Of a stretch of DNA of 64,000 bases, positions 12,880 through 25,400 are shown in pieces. A model generated the notes under the pieces. The model did no database searches and was not told where the DNA came from. It saw nothing but the letters and a program-made list of their open reading frames with translations. Location of the stretch: NCBI RefSeq assembly GCF_048771995.1, contig NC_133032.1, positions 13,892,501-13,956,500 on the forward strand, in the 5' to 3' direction. Position numbers and translations under genes: made by a program. Positions within the stretch are counted from its first letter, which is position 1. Each line of letters opens with the position of its first letter. The DNA is from Taeniopygia guttata (Eukaryota > Chordata > Aves > Passeriformes > Estrildidae).

Positions 12880-14420
12880 TTTTCCCCAGCGTCGGCAGTT
12901 CCCAGAGCACCGAGGAGGGCGCAGCCCTCCCAAACCGCCGCCACTCTCACCCAGAGAGCTGGAAGTTGATTCCGCACACCTAAGGATGCTCCGACCGGCA
13001 AGTGCTGACCTGCAGGGATTTGCCAGAGGCGCAGATCCCGGCAGTGCCGAGCACCCGGCAGGTCCCGCGCCGGCAGCGCTGCAGTCCGGCACAGGCACCG
13101 GGACGGCAGCGCCGGCGGGCGAGTTGCGGCTCGTCCCTGCGGGAACTGCCCGCGGTGCGGAGCACGGCCAAGGAGGGCGGCGGCGGCCCCGGGGCTGGTC
13201 CCGCAGCCCCGCCAGGAGAAGCGGCCCAGGTGCCGTCGAGGCGCTGCTCCCGGAGCCGTTTAACGGTCGCGCCGCTCCATCTGCCCGCGGTCCCGCCCGG
13301 GGCCTCCGCCTCCCCCCGCCGCAGAGCGCCGGGAGGGGGCACGGGGAGTACGCCCGCCCCCGGCGCTGGGGAGCCGCCTCCGCCGCTGGCCGCGTCCCAA
13401 GCAACGCACCTCAGAGCCGGGCGCGCACCGCCCCGGCCTCTCCGACCCGAGCTGCCCCCTCGCTCTCCCCTCACCTCACCCAGCCCCGCGCACGGCCCCG
13501 GCTGCCGCCAGCCGTCCCTTCGCAGCCGGGGCGCCGCGCTCCCGCCGCGCCGTGAGCTGTGCTTACCCGGAGGGTGGCGGGGCGGCCGCCGGCCGGGCGC
13601 GGCCGTCCATGCCGGCGGCCAAGGGAGCGCAGGGCGGGCGCAGACCGGGGATCCGCCCGCACAGCGCGGCTCCCCGCCTCACCTGCTCGGGGCGGGCTGA
13701 GGAGGGCGGCCCCGCTCCGCAGCCCCCGGCGCCGCCTCGCCCCCGAGCCCGGGCATTTCCCGCTGTTTACGGTGCGGACAGTGGGCCCCTGCCCGGGCGC
13801 GGTCACGGGCTGCGCCAGGCTCCTGCCGATCGCCGAACCACACCTTGGGCGTAGCGGAAAAAAACACAGAAGCAAGGGAAAAAAATAAAAAAGGCAAACC
13901 CGAACTTTGCGGCGAGAAACTTGAAACGCGGAACCTTCCCCGCTCCGGCACGCACGGAGACAGAGATTCCCTGTTCCCGTCCCAGCGCCTCCCTCCCGCC
14001 GCCCCCACACACCCGACTGTCCCTCCAGCTGCGGCCGGAGTGGGGACTCCGCTCGGCCTCGGCCGCGGGCTGTCAGCGGCCGGCGGGGGCTGGGCCGCTC
14101 CTCTCGCCTGGAATTTTCCTCTCCCCGAGCGAAGCGTCCCGGCGGCCGCTTCAGGCTCAGCCCTTTCCCATTCCAGCCACCAGGGCGCGAGGCGAAATCC
14201 CTACAGGTGGGGAGAGCTGGGCGCGGAGCCCGGGGCCGGGATGCGGTCGGATCCCGCGGTGGGGGATCAAACTGTTCTGCCGGGCCGCCCCGTGCCCGCC
14301 GCCGAGCGCGCCCGGGACTCGGCTGAGCCCCGGGTGTCACGGGTGACGAGCTCCCGCCGTCAGGAGTGGGTTCAGGCTGAAGTTTGCTCGCTGAGCATGA
14401 CGGCACCTCCGCTTTTCTGT
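12880..14420. promoter_or_regulatory. COBLL1: CpG island: COBLL1 promoter and 5' region
   Basis: A sharp change from AT-rich DNA to about 1.5 kb of GC-rich, CpG-dense sequence with several GGGCGG-type boxes and no obvious TATA box. It contains the predicted COBLL1 start codon at 13,610. Besides the donor of that exon, the minus strand has other good donor-like sites near 13,676 (GAGCAG then GTGAGG), 13,408 (GAG then GTGCGT) and 13,009 (CAG then GTCAGC), so alternative first exons are possible. The long open frames across the island on both strands reflect GC content. Confidence 0.8.
13567..13610 (-). CDS. COBLL1: COBLL1 (cordon-bleu WH2 repeat protein like 1), first coding exon
   Basis: COBLL1 is an actin-associated relative of cordon-bleu. 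Only its N-terminus falls in the window. On the minus strand an ATG with purine at -3 and G at +4 opens MDGRARPAAAPPPS and ends two bases into codon 15 at a donor reading GGTAAGC. The human protein, as I remember it, also begins MDGR with a Pro/Ala/Arg-rich stretch of about 14 residues. The ATG frame is closed upstream by an in-frame TGA at 13,803-13,805 with no other in-frame ATG noticed between. Position in a CpG island and gene order next to SLC38A11 agree. The match is short, so the name rests mainly on synteny plus the MDGR start. Confidence 0.7.
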
Positions 14421-14600
14421 GCAGAACAGCTGAGCAGGTGGGGCACTAACGCGCTGCCTACCTGTGTCAGCGCAGAGCGCCGTTCCTGCTGTGCTGGGAC
14501 CAGACGACATTGGCCAGTACACACAATTCTTTATCCGGTTAATATTTTGCCCAGTGTTTAACAAAAGTTGAAAAATAGCCAGCGTCAAAGCATTTATACC

Positions 14601-14620
14601 TTTTTTTTTTTTTTTTTTTT
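14601..14620. repeat. Poly(T) tract
   Basis: Twenty consecutive T on the plus strand just beyond the COBLL1 CpG island. Confidence 0.85.
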
Positions 14621-17600
14621 GGTCAGTCGGAAAAAAGAAGAACGTTGCATTGAAGAATAAAAGTCCTTTTTCTGACTAGTTCTAAGATTATATATCTGGA
14701 AAAGTTAATATAATTGACCATTTGATGTTAACATTCATAATACTCGATGTTAATATTTTTCATAGCTAGTGTAATAGTGTATATAGCATTGTAGAGATGC
14801 TGTACTTTCATAACGTTTTGCTTCTCCCTCAGATGCCCTTCTCATCTGCAGTGTGCTTCTTCAATAAAGACTTTTTTCTGCTTTTTCACTGGAGACTAAC
14901 CCTGAAGCCACCTGTTTTGACAGACCCCAGAGGTTATTCACACCCTGAATAACCACATGCCATTATCAGGCACACCCCATTAATCTGTGTATGTTTCTTA
15001 AACCAAAAAATTAATCACTGGTGAGTCAGATATATTTTCCATGGTCCGGTTTTGAGAGAGGCAGTGTTCAATGAACTGATCCATTAAGACTCTCAGGAAG
15101 AATTTCACTGAGGACCTTATGTAAGTTTTGGGCCCTTTTCTCTTTTGACAGTCCACTTTCTATTCTCACACTCCTCAAATTGTTTGGCTACATCCTAGGT
15201 TAGGATGACGGCTGATAAACTAATTCATATGTTGGCTGTTCCTGCAATCAGGGCACAGTAACTTTCTGCATTTACTTTGTAGCATTAGTTTAAGTACAAA
15301 AGAATTCTCTGCTCTACCAGCCACTTCTTGAGCAAAACCATAATGTGACAGCACCTTCTAAACTAATGAAACTCCCATGCTGCAAAGGTGTGAAATGATT
15401 TAACAGTATAATGATGTTTCAGCTGAAGAACCTGTAGCTGATTGTGTATTACTTAGAATAATTACACATGTTGGTATCGTGTTGCCATCCCTTCTAATAA
15501 ACTTTGCATCACCACCAGAAGATAAGGAGCTTTATCATCTAATTTGAAAACCAATATATGCTATAGTCTAATTATTTTAGCAATTATTAATGCCACAATG
15601 ATTGCAATCTATTGAATAGCTCACATGGGCTCACAATAGAAACTCAGCAATGCCAGGCAGAAAAGTGACATTAGGGAAAGAACAAAAAAAAATTATTAGT
15701 GGTGACAATTTCCAATAGAGCCTGGGAGATTATCTAAAACAGCAGTTCACTGAATAGTGCCAATCTCACTTTAGGAGGGGAGAGGTTATGCTTATTGTCT
15801 TACACTACCACATGTTTTACTCTTATCTCAGTTGTTAACTAAGCACATCTGAGATTCTGATCACTAGAAACACTGTAGGCTCTAAACTTGAGTGCCTACA
15901 GGCCATGTTCTACAGTGGCAGTTTTACAATAACTAGACTTAAAATAGTTGGGTTTTGAGGTAGTGGAGATACCATTTTTTTTTTGTGGTCTCAGTTTTTT
16001 AGAGACAGATTCTGGACTCCTGTGACACTTTGTTTCTTTATCAATAGACTATCAGTTCTGTGTTCGAGTTTCAAAAGATATTGACAGAATCAAATGCTCT
16101 TCTTAAAATATTTCTATTTTTATAAAGTTTCCAGCTTTATCCTGAGCTGAAGACACTGTTCATACAAATCAAACATAATTCTCATACACAATAAACAGAA
16201 GGCTGCATCAGAGAATACCAAGTTAACACACTATGCATTGTCTCTTCTACTGAATAGCTAAGGGGAAAAAAAAACCACTAGAAAACCTTTAAAGTTCCCT
16301 AGATATTTCAAGCTGACCCATGAAGGTATCATTGTAACAATTAATGAAGTGGTAGGTTATTATTGCACCGTTGCAATAGTGTCATCTTTTTTCCATGGTT
16401 TGAGGTAAAACAATAATTTATCTGGAGGCATTAATCCATGTGGCAAGCTGCCACTTGGTGAATATACTCGGTGCTATTGTGTATTTAGTATAAATATTTG
16501 CAGATTAATACCCAGTTCTGATTTCTGTTAGCATAACCTTCAAATTTTGCAGGTAGTGAGAACTGTTAATTGCAAATGATATTTGAAGGAGAACTTCTAT
16601 CTTAGGTAGAGACATGAAGTTCCAGGTATATTACTAACTATGGGATTTTTATTACTGAAAACTGAAGTTAAATTACTGAAAACAAAGCCTTACTTGTTCT
16701 AAAAAAGCAGCAATATCCCATGGCATTTTTCATAGCAGTCAGAAGTCGTCCTAGATGGCTTCAGTACTTCTGGTTGCTCTCCTCTGTTCAAGAGATTGCC
16801 ACAAATGTGAATACAAATATTTTTGAATGAAAAATGCTGTAGAAATGTAGTGGAGAGTATGATTTTCAAAGAGGTATGCCCATTATTGCAAAAAGTGAAA
16901 GCTTTTTGAATTGTTAAATAGACTACAGGAGCCTTACAATATTTTTCACTATTGTCAAGGTCTGTTTACAAGCTCTTTTTAAATTTCTTAATACATAACA
17001 GGTTATAGTGACATTTTGTGATTTAACCTGAATGCACTCCTAATGTAGTTTTGTACATTGAAAATCATACTATGTCACACTATAGTTGTTTTGAATATTA
17101 TTGTGCAAAGTAGGTGTCAAATAGATTATGGAATTGAAGGGTGTTTTCCTTGTTAAATTACTTTTCTGATGCATAATTAAATGCATTAAAAAGCTGAACT
17201 ATTTATTCTGTATGTTTTATATAGGAGACATGATAAAAATCAGAATTTTACCCTTATACTATAAAGATAAAGCAAGGAATATATGATTCTTCATTTTGTT
17301 TAAATGAAAACTAAATCCGTATGTAATTCTTTTGCCACAGAGTAGTCAATCAGCCTATGTTACATCCTGTTGAACAGTTGCTGTTTCTGTGTTTGCATTC
17401 CAGAGTGTGGGTTAGGTTTTGGGAGCATGCACACACATGTACATAGCTACTGACAGCATTGCTTAGGCACAGGGACAGGCTTGGGAACCCATTTAAACTG
17501 TGCACTTAACTGAAGAGGTCATATTTAAGACCTGCATAATGATACTATCGTGTACTTTCATTACTAACACTGTGTTTTCACTCTGATAGTATTTCTTGTT

Positions 17601-18892
17601 TGCCATTGGATCATGAAAGCAAGTGCTTTACTGCTTACAAGTCATGATTTCTAAGTTAATTTGTTGCTGAGCAGTATTTTTGGGGATAACAATTAGTGAG
17701 GTATTCATGCGGATTAATGTTGGAATTGAGTAATACTAGAAAGCTTCAGACAATGCTGAGTAATAAGTGATATAAGGTGTAGAATCACATATGCTGTGAA
17801 GTATTCTTGCAAAGTTAATTATCTTTTAAAACAGCTTTGTCTAATTCTTTCAAATCATGATAGCCACAGTAGTTACAATGAAGGATAGATGAGAATTAAT
17901 TTAAATGTTAATCTTAGCTGGGGTCTAGAAGAAACTACAAGTTCATTAAATTACTCTCATGCACTAAATTTCCACGTTTTGAATGCATATAGTGTGCAAA
18001 ATCCTCAACACTGAAGTCTGCAAAGTCTAAACAGTAAAAAATATTTCTGAAGAAAATCACCTCTGGAAAGAAATATCTGTTCAGTTGATTAGTAATTCAT
18101 TAGCTTATGGCTTATTGTATCATATAAAATAACACTAAAATAAACATATCTCCTTTTTGTATTAGAAAAATACACTTAGCTACAAAGGAAATTGGGGATT
18201 TCTTCTACAGAGATAATGTAGCAATAGCTAAGCTATAAGCAGATGAGTTATTTCAGGTTCTGAAATCTATATTGCTATGGTTGTACTGTGTCAAGAAAAC
18301 AAGATATATTAGCCAAGGAGAAGCCTTATGCTGCACAAATTTGTATCTCTTGGTACCTAGCCAGCTTGCTCAGAACTAGCCTGGGTAACTCGAAAGCTCT
18401 CATGCTTTCTGGACGACCCTGGAGGTGCTACATACACAGAGTGGAATTGAATGCCGTATGTTAAGATGCTTTGGAAGCATGGAGAGGAGTTAAATGGAGT
18501 ACAGCTGGATCAGGCCCTGTAATGAGCAGGGTCTGTCCCTGGAGTCTCCGTGCAGTGCAGTGCCTGCTGCTGAAGTCCAGCAGCAGCTATCCCTCTCCTT
18601 CCCTCCTGGTAACACCAGGCAGTGTGTGTTATTCTTTGCCTGTTTCCCACACCCCAGTCCAGTCTGGTCCTCTGCAGGTTATGGTGACAGGTCAAACACA
18701 GACTAGAGATGTGGTTCCCTTTTCCCCAACCAGCACACCCATCCAGCCCCCTCCACTGTGCCCATCTTTTCCATTTAGGGGTGTTTTCATCCCCAAAACC
18801 CCCTCCCGTGATTCCACTGGTCTCCCTATTTTGCATCCCAGTCCTAGAATGGTAGTGAGGGGGGCGGGAGGAGGTAGGTGATTCCCAGGAGC

Positions 18893-18904
18893 AATTAGCT
18901 AATT
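18893..18904. promoter_or_regulatory. 12-base palindromic homeodomain-type site
   Basis: AATTAGCTAATT is a perfect palindrome of two TAATT half-sites in opposite orientation, the kind bound by paired-type or LIM-type homeodomain dimers. It closes the isolated GC-richer patch at about 18.4-18.9 kb. Binding is inferred only from the motif. Confidence 0.3.
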
Positions 18905-20473
18905 AACATTTCAATGTCAGTACTTAGTTCGATCCAAGTGTCCCAGCAAGGCTGTTTTGATCATATCAGGCCCCACAACTGAGCTCCAAAGGGACACATC
19001 ACATCTGTTTTAAACACAAGATAGTAGTGAGATGTTCAGCATAGACAAAGATCATTTTCATCACATATGCAAATGGAGTGAAGTCTAAGGACCTGGAGGA
19101 ATGTATTTGTTGGGAAAAAGCTCATCCCACCTTCATATGCTGGCAGTTTCAAGAATACAACACTGCACCGAGTTATATTTAAGTCACATTGAAGGTGCAT
19201 ATTCTGCTTCATAGATCCACAGATTATTAGTGTTCTAAGCTTTTAGAAAGCTGGATATTTTTCCCCCAAAAAAACATTTGAATAGAAGTAATGAATATAT
19301 ACAAATGCAAAGGTTTCAGAGTACCTGACAGAGTTCACCAAACTTTTCAAACACACTGGATAGGAGCCCAAGGCTCTGTGTTACAAATGAAGTCTAGTAT
19401 AAGATTCATTACAGGGAGATGAAACATTAGTTACAGAAATTCTTTGAGGTTTAAATCTGAAAATTATTACTGCTCTGAGTTTGAGAGCTTGCATAAATAA
19501 TTTCAAGTAATTTCAGAGTCAGCTTTGACTGCTTCTTTTCTGCAGTTTGCCATTGTCTCCTTGTAGAATTACCTCTTTAGTGAGCATCTATGCAGTAGTC
19601 AACACAGCTTGTGTAGGCATGTCAAAGACAATTTTAAATTAGCATGAAGATCAGCTCAAGCTAACAGCTCAGTTTCAGAGCCAGGTTTGTGGAGAATGTA
19701 GAAGTTAAATTATTTCTGTCCTTGGCTATGCTTAACAGCAGTTCACAGGACAGAATAGCTCAAGGTATATTCTCTGGTAAGAATCCACCAGTATATATAT
19801 CACTATATATGCTCTGTAAACAAAAAATGGTAATTAAGCAGCAAAGCATATAGCAATATGCTCCTGGTAACACAGACTGAGAAAGCTGTCTTGCCTTTGT
19901 GAGATGTTGTATAAAAACATAACTTGAATCCACACCTATTTGCTACTGATGTACCAAACTGCAGTGTATATATTCAGAGTCATTAAATGCTTCTAATTTA
20001 AGCAGTTACATTTTAGCTACGTTTAATTTTATTTAAGAAATGTTTGAAGCATTGTCTAGCACTAGTTTTCCCATTTGTTTTTAATGGAGGGATTGTGTCT
20101 ATAATGCCATAGGGTGCACTCTTTCTGGAACCAGAGATACTGTTCTTTCAATTTTCCTTCCTTCCAAATTGCTGTGCTAAAATCACTGCTTACTATCCAC
20201 TAAGTAAGGCATAGTTTGGAAAGTTGCATTTGTATCTTGCCGCAATCAGGATGGAAAAAAAGGCTTAACAATCTAGTTTGGATTTGTTCTGCTTACTGTG
20301 GCATAAAAAGGAATACAATGATGCTTAGAATTCTCACGTGGTAATTACTATGTATACAGGGAGCAATTTACATTGCTTTTTACTGTACATTAACATCTGT
20401 CAATTCACTCTAGTTAAGTACAGTGTACTAATAAGAAACGGAAGTTGCATTAAATTGTCAAAATATTTTCACA

Positions 20474-20540
20474 AAAATAAATATATATAAGCATTATATT
20501 ATATAAATATACTATATAAATATAATATATATAAATAAAG
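20474..20540. repeat. (AT)n-rich low-complexity tract
   Basis: About 65 bases made almost only of A and T, with TATATA and ATATAA units. Confidence 0.85.
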
Positions 20541-22459
20541 CTAGAATAGGCCTTTAAATGCTCCATATGGAACCTGCAGAAGAAATGCCCTTAGCTCATG
20601 CAATCTGATTCAGGCATTAGGCCAGATTTAGAAGACTGTGCAATGTTCTATTCTGAGCAGTATGACTGCACAATTAAAATATCTAAAGATTCAGCTTTTA
20701 AGTAGCTCATTAAAGGTATTTTTAAGCTTTTCCTTTGAAAGAAAAACCCAACTAAATACAGCAAAAATATTTTGAATGCATCAGTCAGTCCCACCCCATG
20801 ACCAATATATAGCTCCAGTGTCATGTGTTTGTGCCAGGAGATACAAAATTGCCATTATCATTCTAAGTAGAGCTACAGGACACTGAGCTGCTATGATAGC
20901 ACTATAGCTATTTCTGACTTTGTAGAATGGGGCCAATGTTTTTCTCAGAAATAAAGGTTATAAAATGAAAAGAGCACTCCTTTTATCTCCCCTGCCTCTT
21001 CCTGGAGAAGACTGGGAGTTACCAGTAAAGAAATTCATCCAGAGTTCTTAAATACAAAGCACCATCTCTTGCTCAGGAAGTTCCTGAACCACAGAGTGCT
21101 TGATGATAGGAATATTTGTGGGAGTGTATATGTTTTCCCTTCCTTTTCTAGTGTTCCCTCAACATCCATTTTTGGACATTGCCTGAGAAAGGATACCAAG
21201 TTAGATAAGACATTCAATCTGACACTGAAAAGCCATTCTCATGTTTTGTGACTCTTTAGATATATTTGCAAGTCTGACTTCAAAACAGCAGGACCTCACT
21301 TTTTAATAAAGGAGTCCTATAGATGTATGCTGTTTCTTTGAACCTACTGTAATTATTATTTCAAGATGTTGCCTTCGGTCTTATTTTTTACATTGTAATG
21401 CACCACACCTTTCAAGCACTTAAGCATTCAAAGAGCTGGTGAAGGCAGTTTGGTGGTGTTAGAAGGTGAATTACAGCTCTGCTGAATGATTTACTCGGGT
21501 ATTGACTTTAGATGCTGGGTAAAGTGGCGATGCTGAATGGCCTCATTAACAGCTCTGAGGCCTGTGTGCTCCAGAGATGGCACCAGGACAAGGAGACCTT
21601 TTATCTCTCTCTAGCAGTGTATGAAATGCTTATTGACTGGGCTGAACCTTCAAAGTCAGGCCATTATAAGCAAATACAAGATCATGGGCTTCATTCCAGA
21701 CTAAGATTCACAAAAATAAACATGTATATGCTAATTAATGCACCAGAATGTATTTAGGCCAAATAGTTAAAGAGAAAAGATTGAAACAGAATTGAGCTGC
21801 CTACATGTAGAATCAGAAGAGGAAAGGAAGCATAAAGAAAGAGTCACCCTAAATAATTTGTAATTTTTTTTATTTCACCACTTACAAAACGGCATTTGAG
21901 AAATAAGCAGTGGTAACTCTGATCAAAATTATATCAATTTGAGCTGAGGCACTCAGCCACGTTTTACGTGAACTCTTGTCTCCTGATTTTACAGATAGAA
22001 CCCTGCTGCATAACCTGTTTTAAGTAATTCAAGAGGCACCTTAGAAAATCCTTGGCCCAAGGGCAGAAAATTTTGGAAACATTTAAAGTGAAAAAGAACG
22101 GGAAGATAAAGCTGCACAGTGGCTCAGAAGCTGGATTTCTGTGAGGGTAGAAGGAAATTGTTTTAAAACACAGACTGTGTCTATGAAGGTTAAAAGGAAA
22201 CATGACATTTTTCAGTATAAAATATGAAGACTGAGATAAGAGAGAGAATCAACAGGTTAAAATGTCTGGCAAGGACAGATTACATGGTTAAGGAACACAA
22301 AGGTATAGGAACAAATTCATGGCACAGGTGAGAGTAATATCCCTGAGCTGGACACATGGTGAGGCTTTAATCCCCAAGTCACTCTGCCCCCTTTAGATCA
22401 GAAATTGCCTTAAGTGACTCTTGGGATAGATTGTATAACTATCATAATATTTATATAAG

Positions 22460-22490
22460 AAACAACAACAGCAGCAATAACAACAACAAC
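22460..22490. repeat. (AAC)n-type microsatellite
   Basis: Imperfect AAC/AGC/AAT trinucleotide units over about 30 bases. Confidence 0.75.
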
Positions 22491-25400
22491 TATAATAGTA
22501 ACCTGTTCCTTTTCTAAACTTTTCCAAATCACCTTTTTTTCACTTCATGGTCCACTGATGAAAAAAACTGCTGAGTGCATAAAGAAAATTGCTATTGAAT
22601 TTTGCCACAACTTCATCCTTCTTCAAGACAGAAAGATCTTAACGCTAGTATTCATCAATGACTTTGATCGACAGTCTTCAGCAAATCAGATTTGTTACTG
22701 TCTCAGTGTATGAAAAAAACAGATGCAAAGCAATCAGCTGGATCAAATAGCTGTCATTCCTATATAAACTTGAAAGGCATTGAATGTGAATCTGAATTAT
22801 GTACTTCAAACTGAAATGGCAAAAAGAAACTATTAAATTTCTAATATCTAGACAACTGTAATTTCTGGTTGGAATTACTGATTATGAAATTAATTTTTCT
22901 GTCCATATCTTTCAATAAAATAACATGTTTTTACTCCTTTTTATGATAAAAATTTTATCTGCTACAAAAAAGACAAAAAACCTCTCTAGTTAATGAAGAC
23001 TTAAACCAGTGATAGTTAACCTAGATACAATTTATGCAGTTATTATGATGCTTCTGAATTGCAAATCAAACTATACATGTGTTTTGTTGGAAGCAAAGCA
23101 AACAACAAAAGTGAATCTGTTCTATTCTAAGTCATGTCACAGATATGTATGTGTAATGCTTCTCCAGTTGGACATAATAGAAATTACTCTTGAAAAAAAC
23201 CAGAACCTCTTCTGCACTATTCTATTGACTCACCAATTCAGAACAAACACACACCACGGTGAACTCCAGCCTACTGGCTTCAAGGTCAAGATCAAGATCC
23301 TCAGTAATTCCTAAGGGTGCAAATTTACCTGATGTTTCAAGGTGCATGCCGAAGTGTTTTCAAGGTTGCTGAAAGTCTCATTTTTCAAAAGTACAGATAT
23401 TGAAATCTCCTATTCCCTTCAAATTACGCAAAAATAGGCAAAAGACTGGACTTAAGAACCACCTGGGGAATCATGAGGAAGGGGGAAATATCTTAAAATT
23501 ATTTTAAATTTATAAGGAAGCTTTTAATTTTTTCTTTCCTCTTCCTAGTAAGTTTTATTATTGTGGACAACATGTACCTTGCTTTATATATGACATAATA
23601 CTATTGTTCATACTTTTTATTTTATTAAGAATTTACATCCTAATGCTACATACAGCAGGTTTTTCCATGCATAATTTGTGAATGAGACTATAACCAGAAA
23701 ATTGTGCTTGTCCACCCGCACAAGGCAGACAGCTGGAAACTGCTGTCCTATCTTCTGAGTGAATTTGCACCAGGGTGTCCAAATGTGCAATATATCTGTG
23801 CATGGAAGGCCACTGATAAAAATTACTGATCATTGCAAAGATCCCTCCTTACTGATGATTTTTCAATGTAATTTTTGAACACATGCCACAGTTTACTATA
23901 AGTTCAGAGAAGGACAAATCACAATGCCAAAGGAGAAAGAAGCCAGGAGGTAGATTTTAGAGCAACAGTTTTGTAATGCATTGAAGTTGTAGTGTTACAG
24001 ATGTCCATTTTTTCTAGTTTTAACTGTGTCTTTATTAACTGTGAATTAAATAATGAAATATATACTGAAAGTTACTTCTGTTTAAGAGCCCTAGAAATCT
24101 GGGGTTTATGATAAGAAAAGAAGCCCTTTACAATCTTCAGCAAACTAGAATATGGGGGAGATAGTGAGGGCAGCATTCAGAATTCATTATCACAGTCACT
24201 GGGAAGAGAATCCTCTCTTAAGAGCTGTGGCAATTATGTGTAGCTAAGAGACAAAAACCTGGAAGTTTGCCGTGATGACTGATGACTGTGAAATCAAATA
24301 TGATCCAAGTAAAAACCAAGAGTACAGCACAGAAAAGGTATCCAAGTTGACTGTTATATGACAGAGAACACTAGGAATCGGTAATGTGCTTAAGCCATAA
24401 GAACTTTACCCTGATGCTGGATAGAAGAAAGTGAAATAGTATTTCTTAAATCCTTCTATGCAACACAGCTTACCTCTTGTGTTTATCCTGCAATACTCAT
24501 CCATCTTACTATCTCGTGTTTATCTGGCCTTTCCAGAGATCTCTCCAGGTTGCACCAGATAGCAGCTAGTATCACATAGAGCAAAATGCCATAGCAGATA
24601 TCCATCTGATTGGAACTGTACCATTTCATTTGCAAAGTCTACTTCAGTTACAGATTAACAGAAAGGATTTAAATTATTGAAGGAGAAAATTAGTAGCTGG
24701 TAAAAGAAAAAAGTAAGAAAAAAGCATTCTGGAAATTATAGGGTAACCACAAGACTTGATTTACCTTATGTTTTAACTTTTGCATACAGTTTAGCATTTT
24801 TATGTGAAAAGTCTCATCAGACCAAATATACTTTCAGAGATTATTAACTTGTCCAGTGAAAAAACATAGCTATTTAACTGAATTGTAAGTCAGCTCAAAG
24901 CCAAGTCAAGTCTCAAATTTACATAGTAGGCATGATGAAAAATGTGACCTATTTGGAACAGTGGAATTATGATCTAATCTATTTAATTTTATGGTTGCCA
25001 CCATGGAACTGGTAAAGGCATGGGAACTCACAGTAAGGACACGGGTGCTAATACCTTTCCCCTTTTTTGCTAGAAATCTCACTCCTCATCTCCTTCAAGA
25101 TCTACTTCACCAGCAGATCCTTCCTGAATAGTACCCGTCTGCAATACATGAAACAGAAAGCATGGGTAGAATACTTTGCCAAATTTAGAACAAAGAGCAA
25201 GTTACAACAGCTCCTCCAGTCCTCCCTTTCACTACCCAAAGGTGTACAAAAGTCAGGTAACTGATGCAATTTAATCTCTTTAGCAACATTTGATCCTGCA
25301 GGCCCAAGAGTATTTTTTGTATTCCCATACCTAAATGCATGCATTAGGCACCATAAACACAGTATTATAGAGGCCATTGTAAGGATGGGTAGGTTTTATG

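Larger units (their letters stand above)
1..13566 (-). other. COBLL1: COBLL1 intron 1 (3' part lies beyond the left edge)
   Basis: This stretch lies downstream, on the minus strand, of the predicted COBLL1 first coding exon and so should be intron 1. I looked on the minus strand for the next exon, which in the family carries a Lys-rich stretch followed by APLPP, and did not see it. Open frames here are short and resemble nothing known to me. The sequence is AT-rich, with A-rich tracts, one diverged 48-base duplication near 11.0 kb and a consensus CRE at 8.19 kb. That it is intron is inferred from the exon call and from gene order; a missed small exon is possible. Confidence 0.6.

Noticed and set aside
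12814..14561. Many overlapping frames of 100-311 codons on both strands around 13-14.5 kb
   Set aside because: All lie in the COBLL1 CpG island, overlap one another on both strands and have CpG-driven composition. Only the short MDGR exon has supporting context.
18471..18881. 136-codon plus-strand frame
   Set aside because: No family resemblance, Ser/Pro/Thr-rich composition expected of a CT-rich patch, and no splice or promoter context.
22990..23060. Minus-strand FAIQKHHNN as a possible remnant of the transporter's FAFICHHNS region
   Set aside because: Only a few residues agree, stops lie on both sides and no splice sites frame it, unlike the well-kept exons 1-7.
25067..25264. Plus-strand frame after a TTTTTTGCTAG acceptor-like sequence, possible exon
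   Set aside because: The acceptor looks fair, but the peptide resembles nothing known to me, and no partner exon or clear donor was found.
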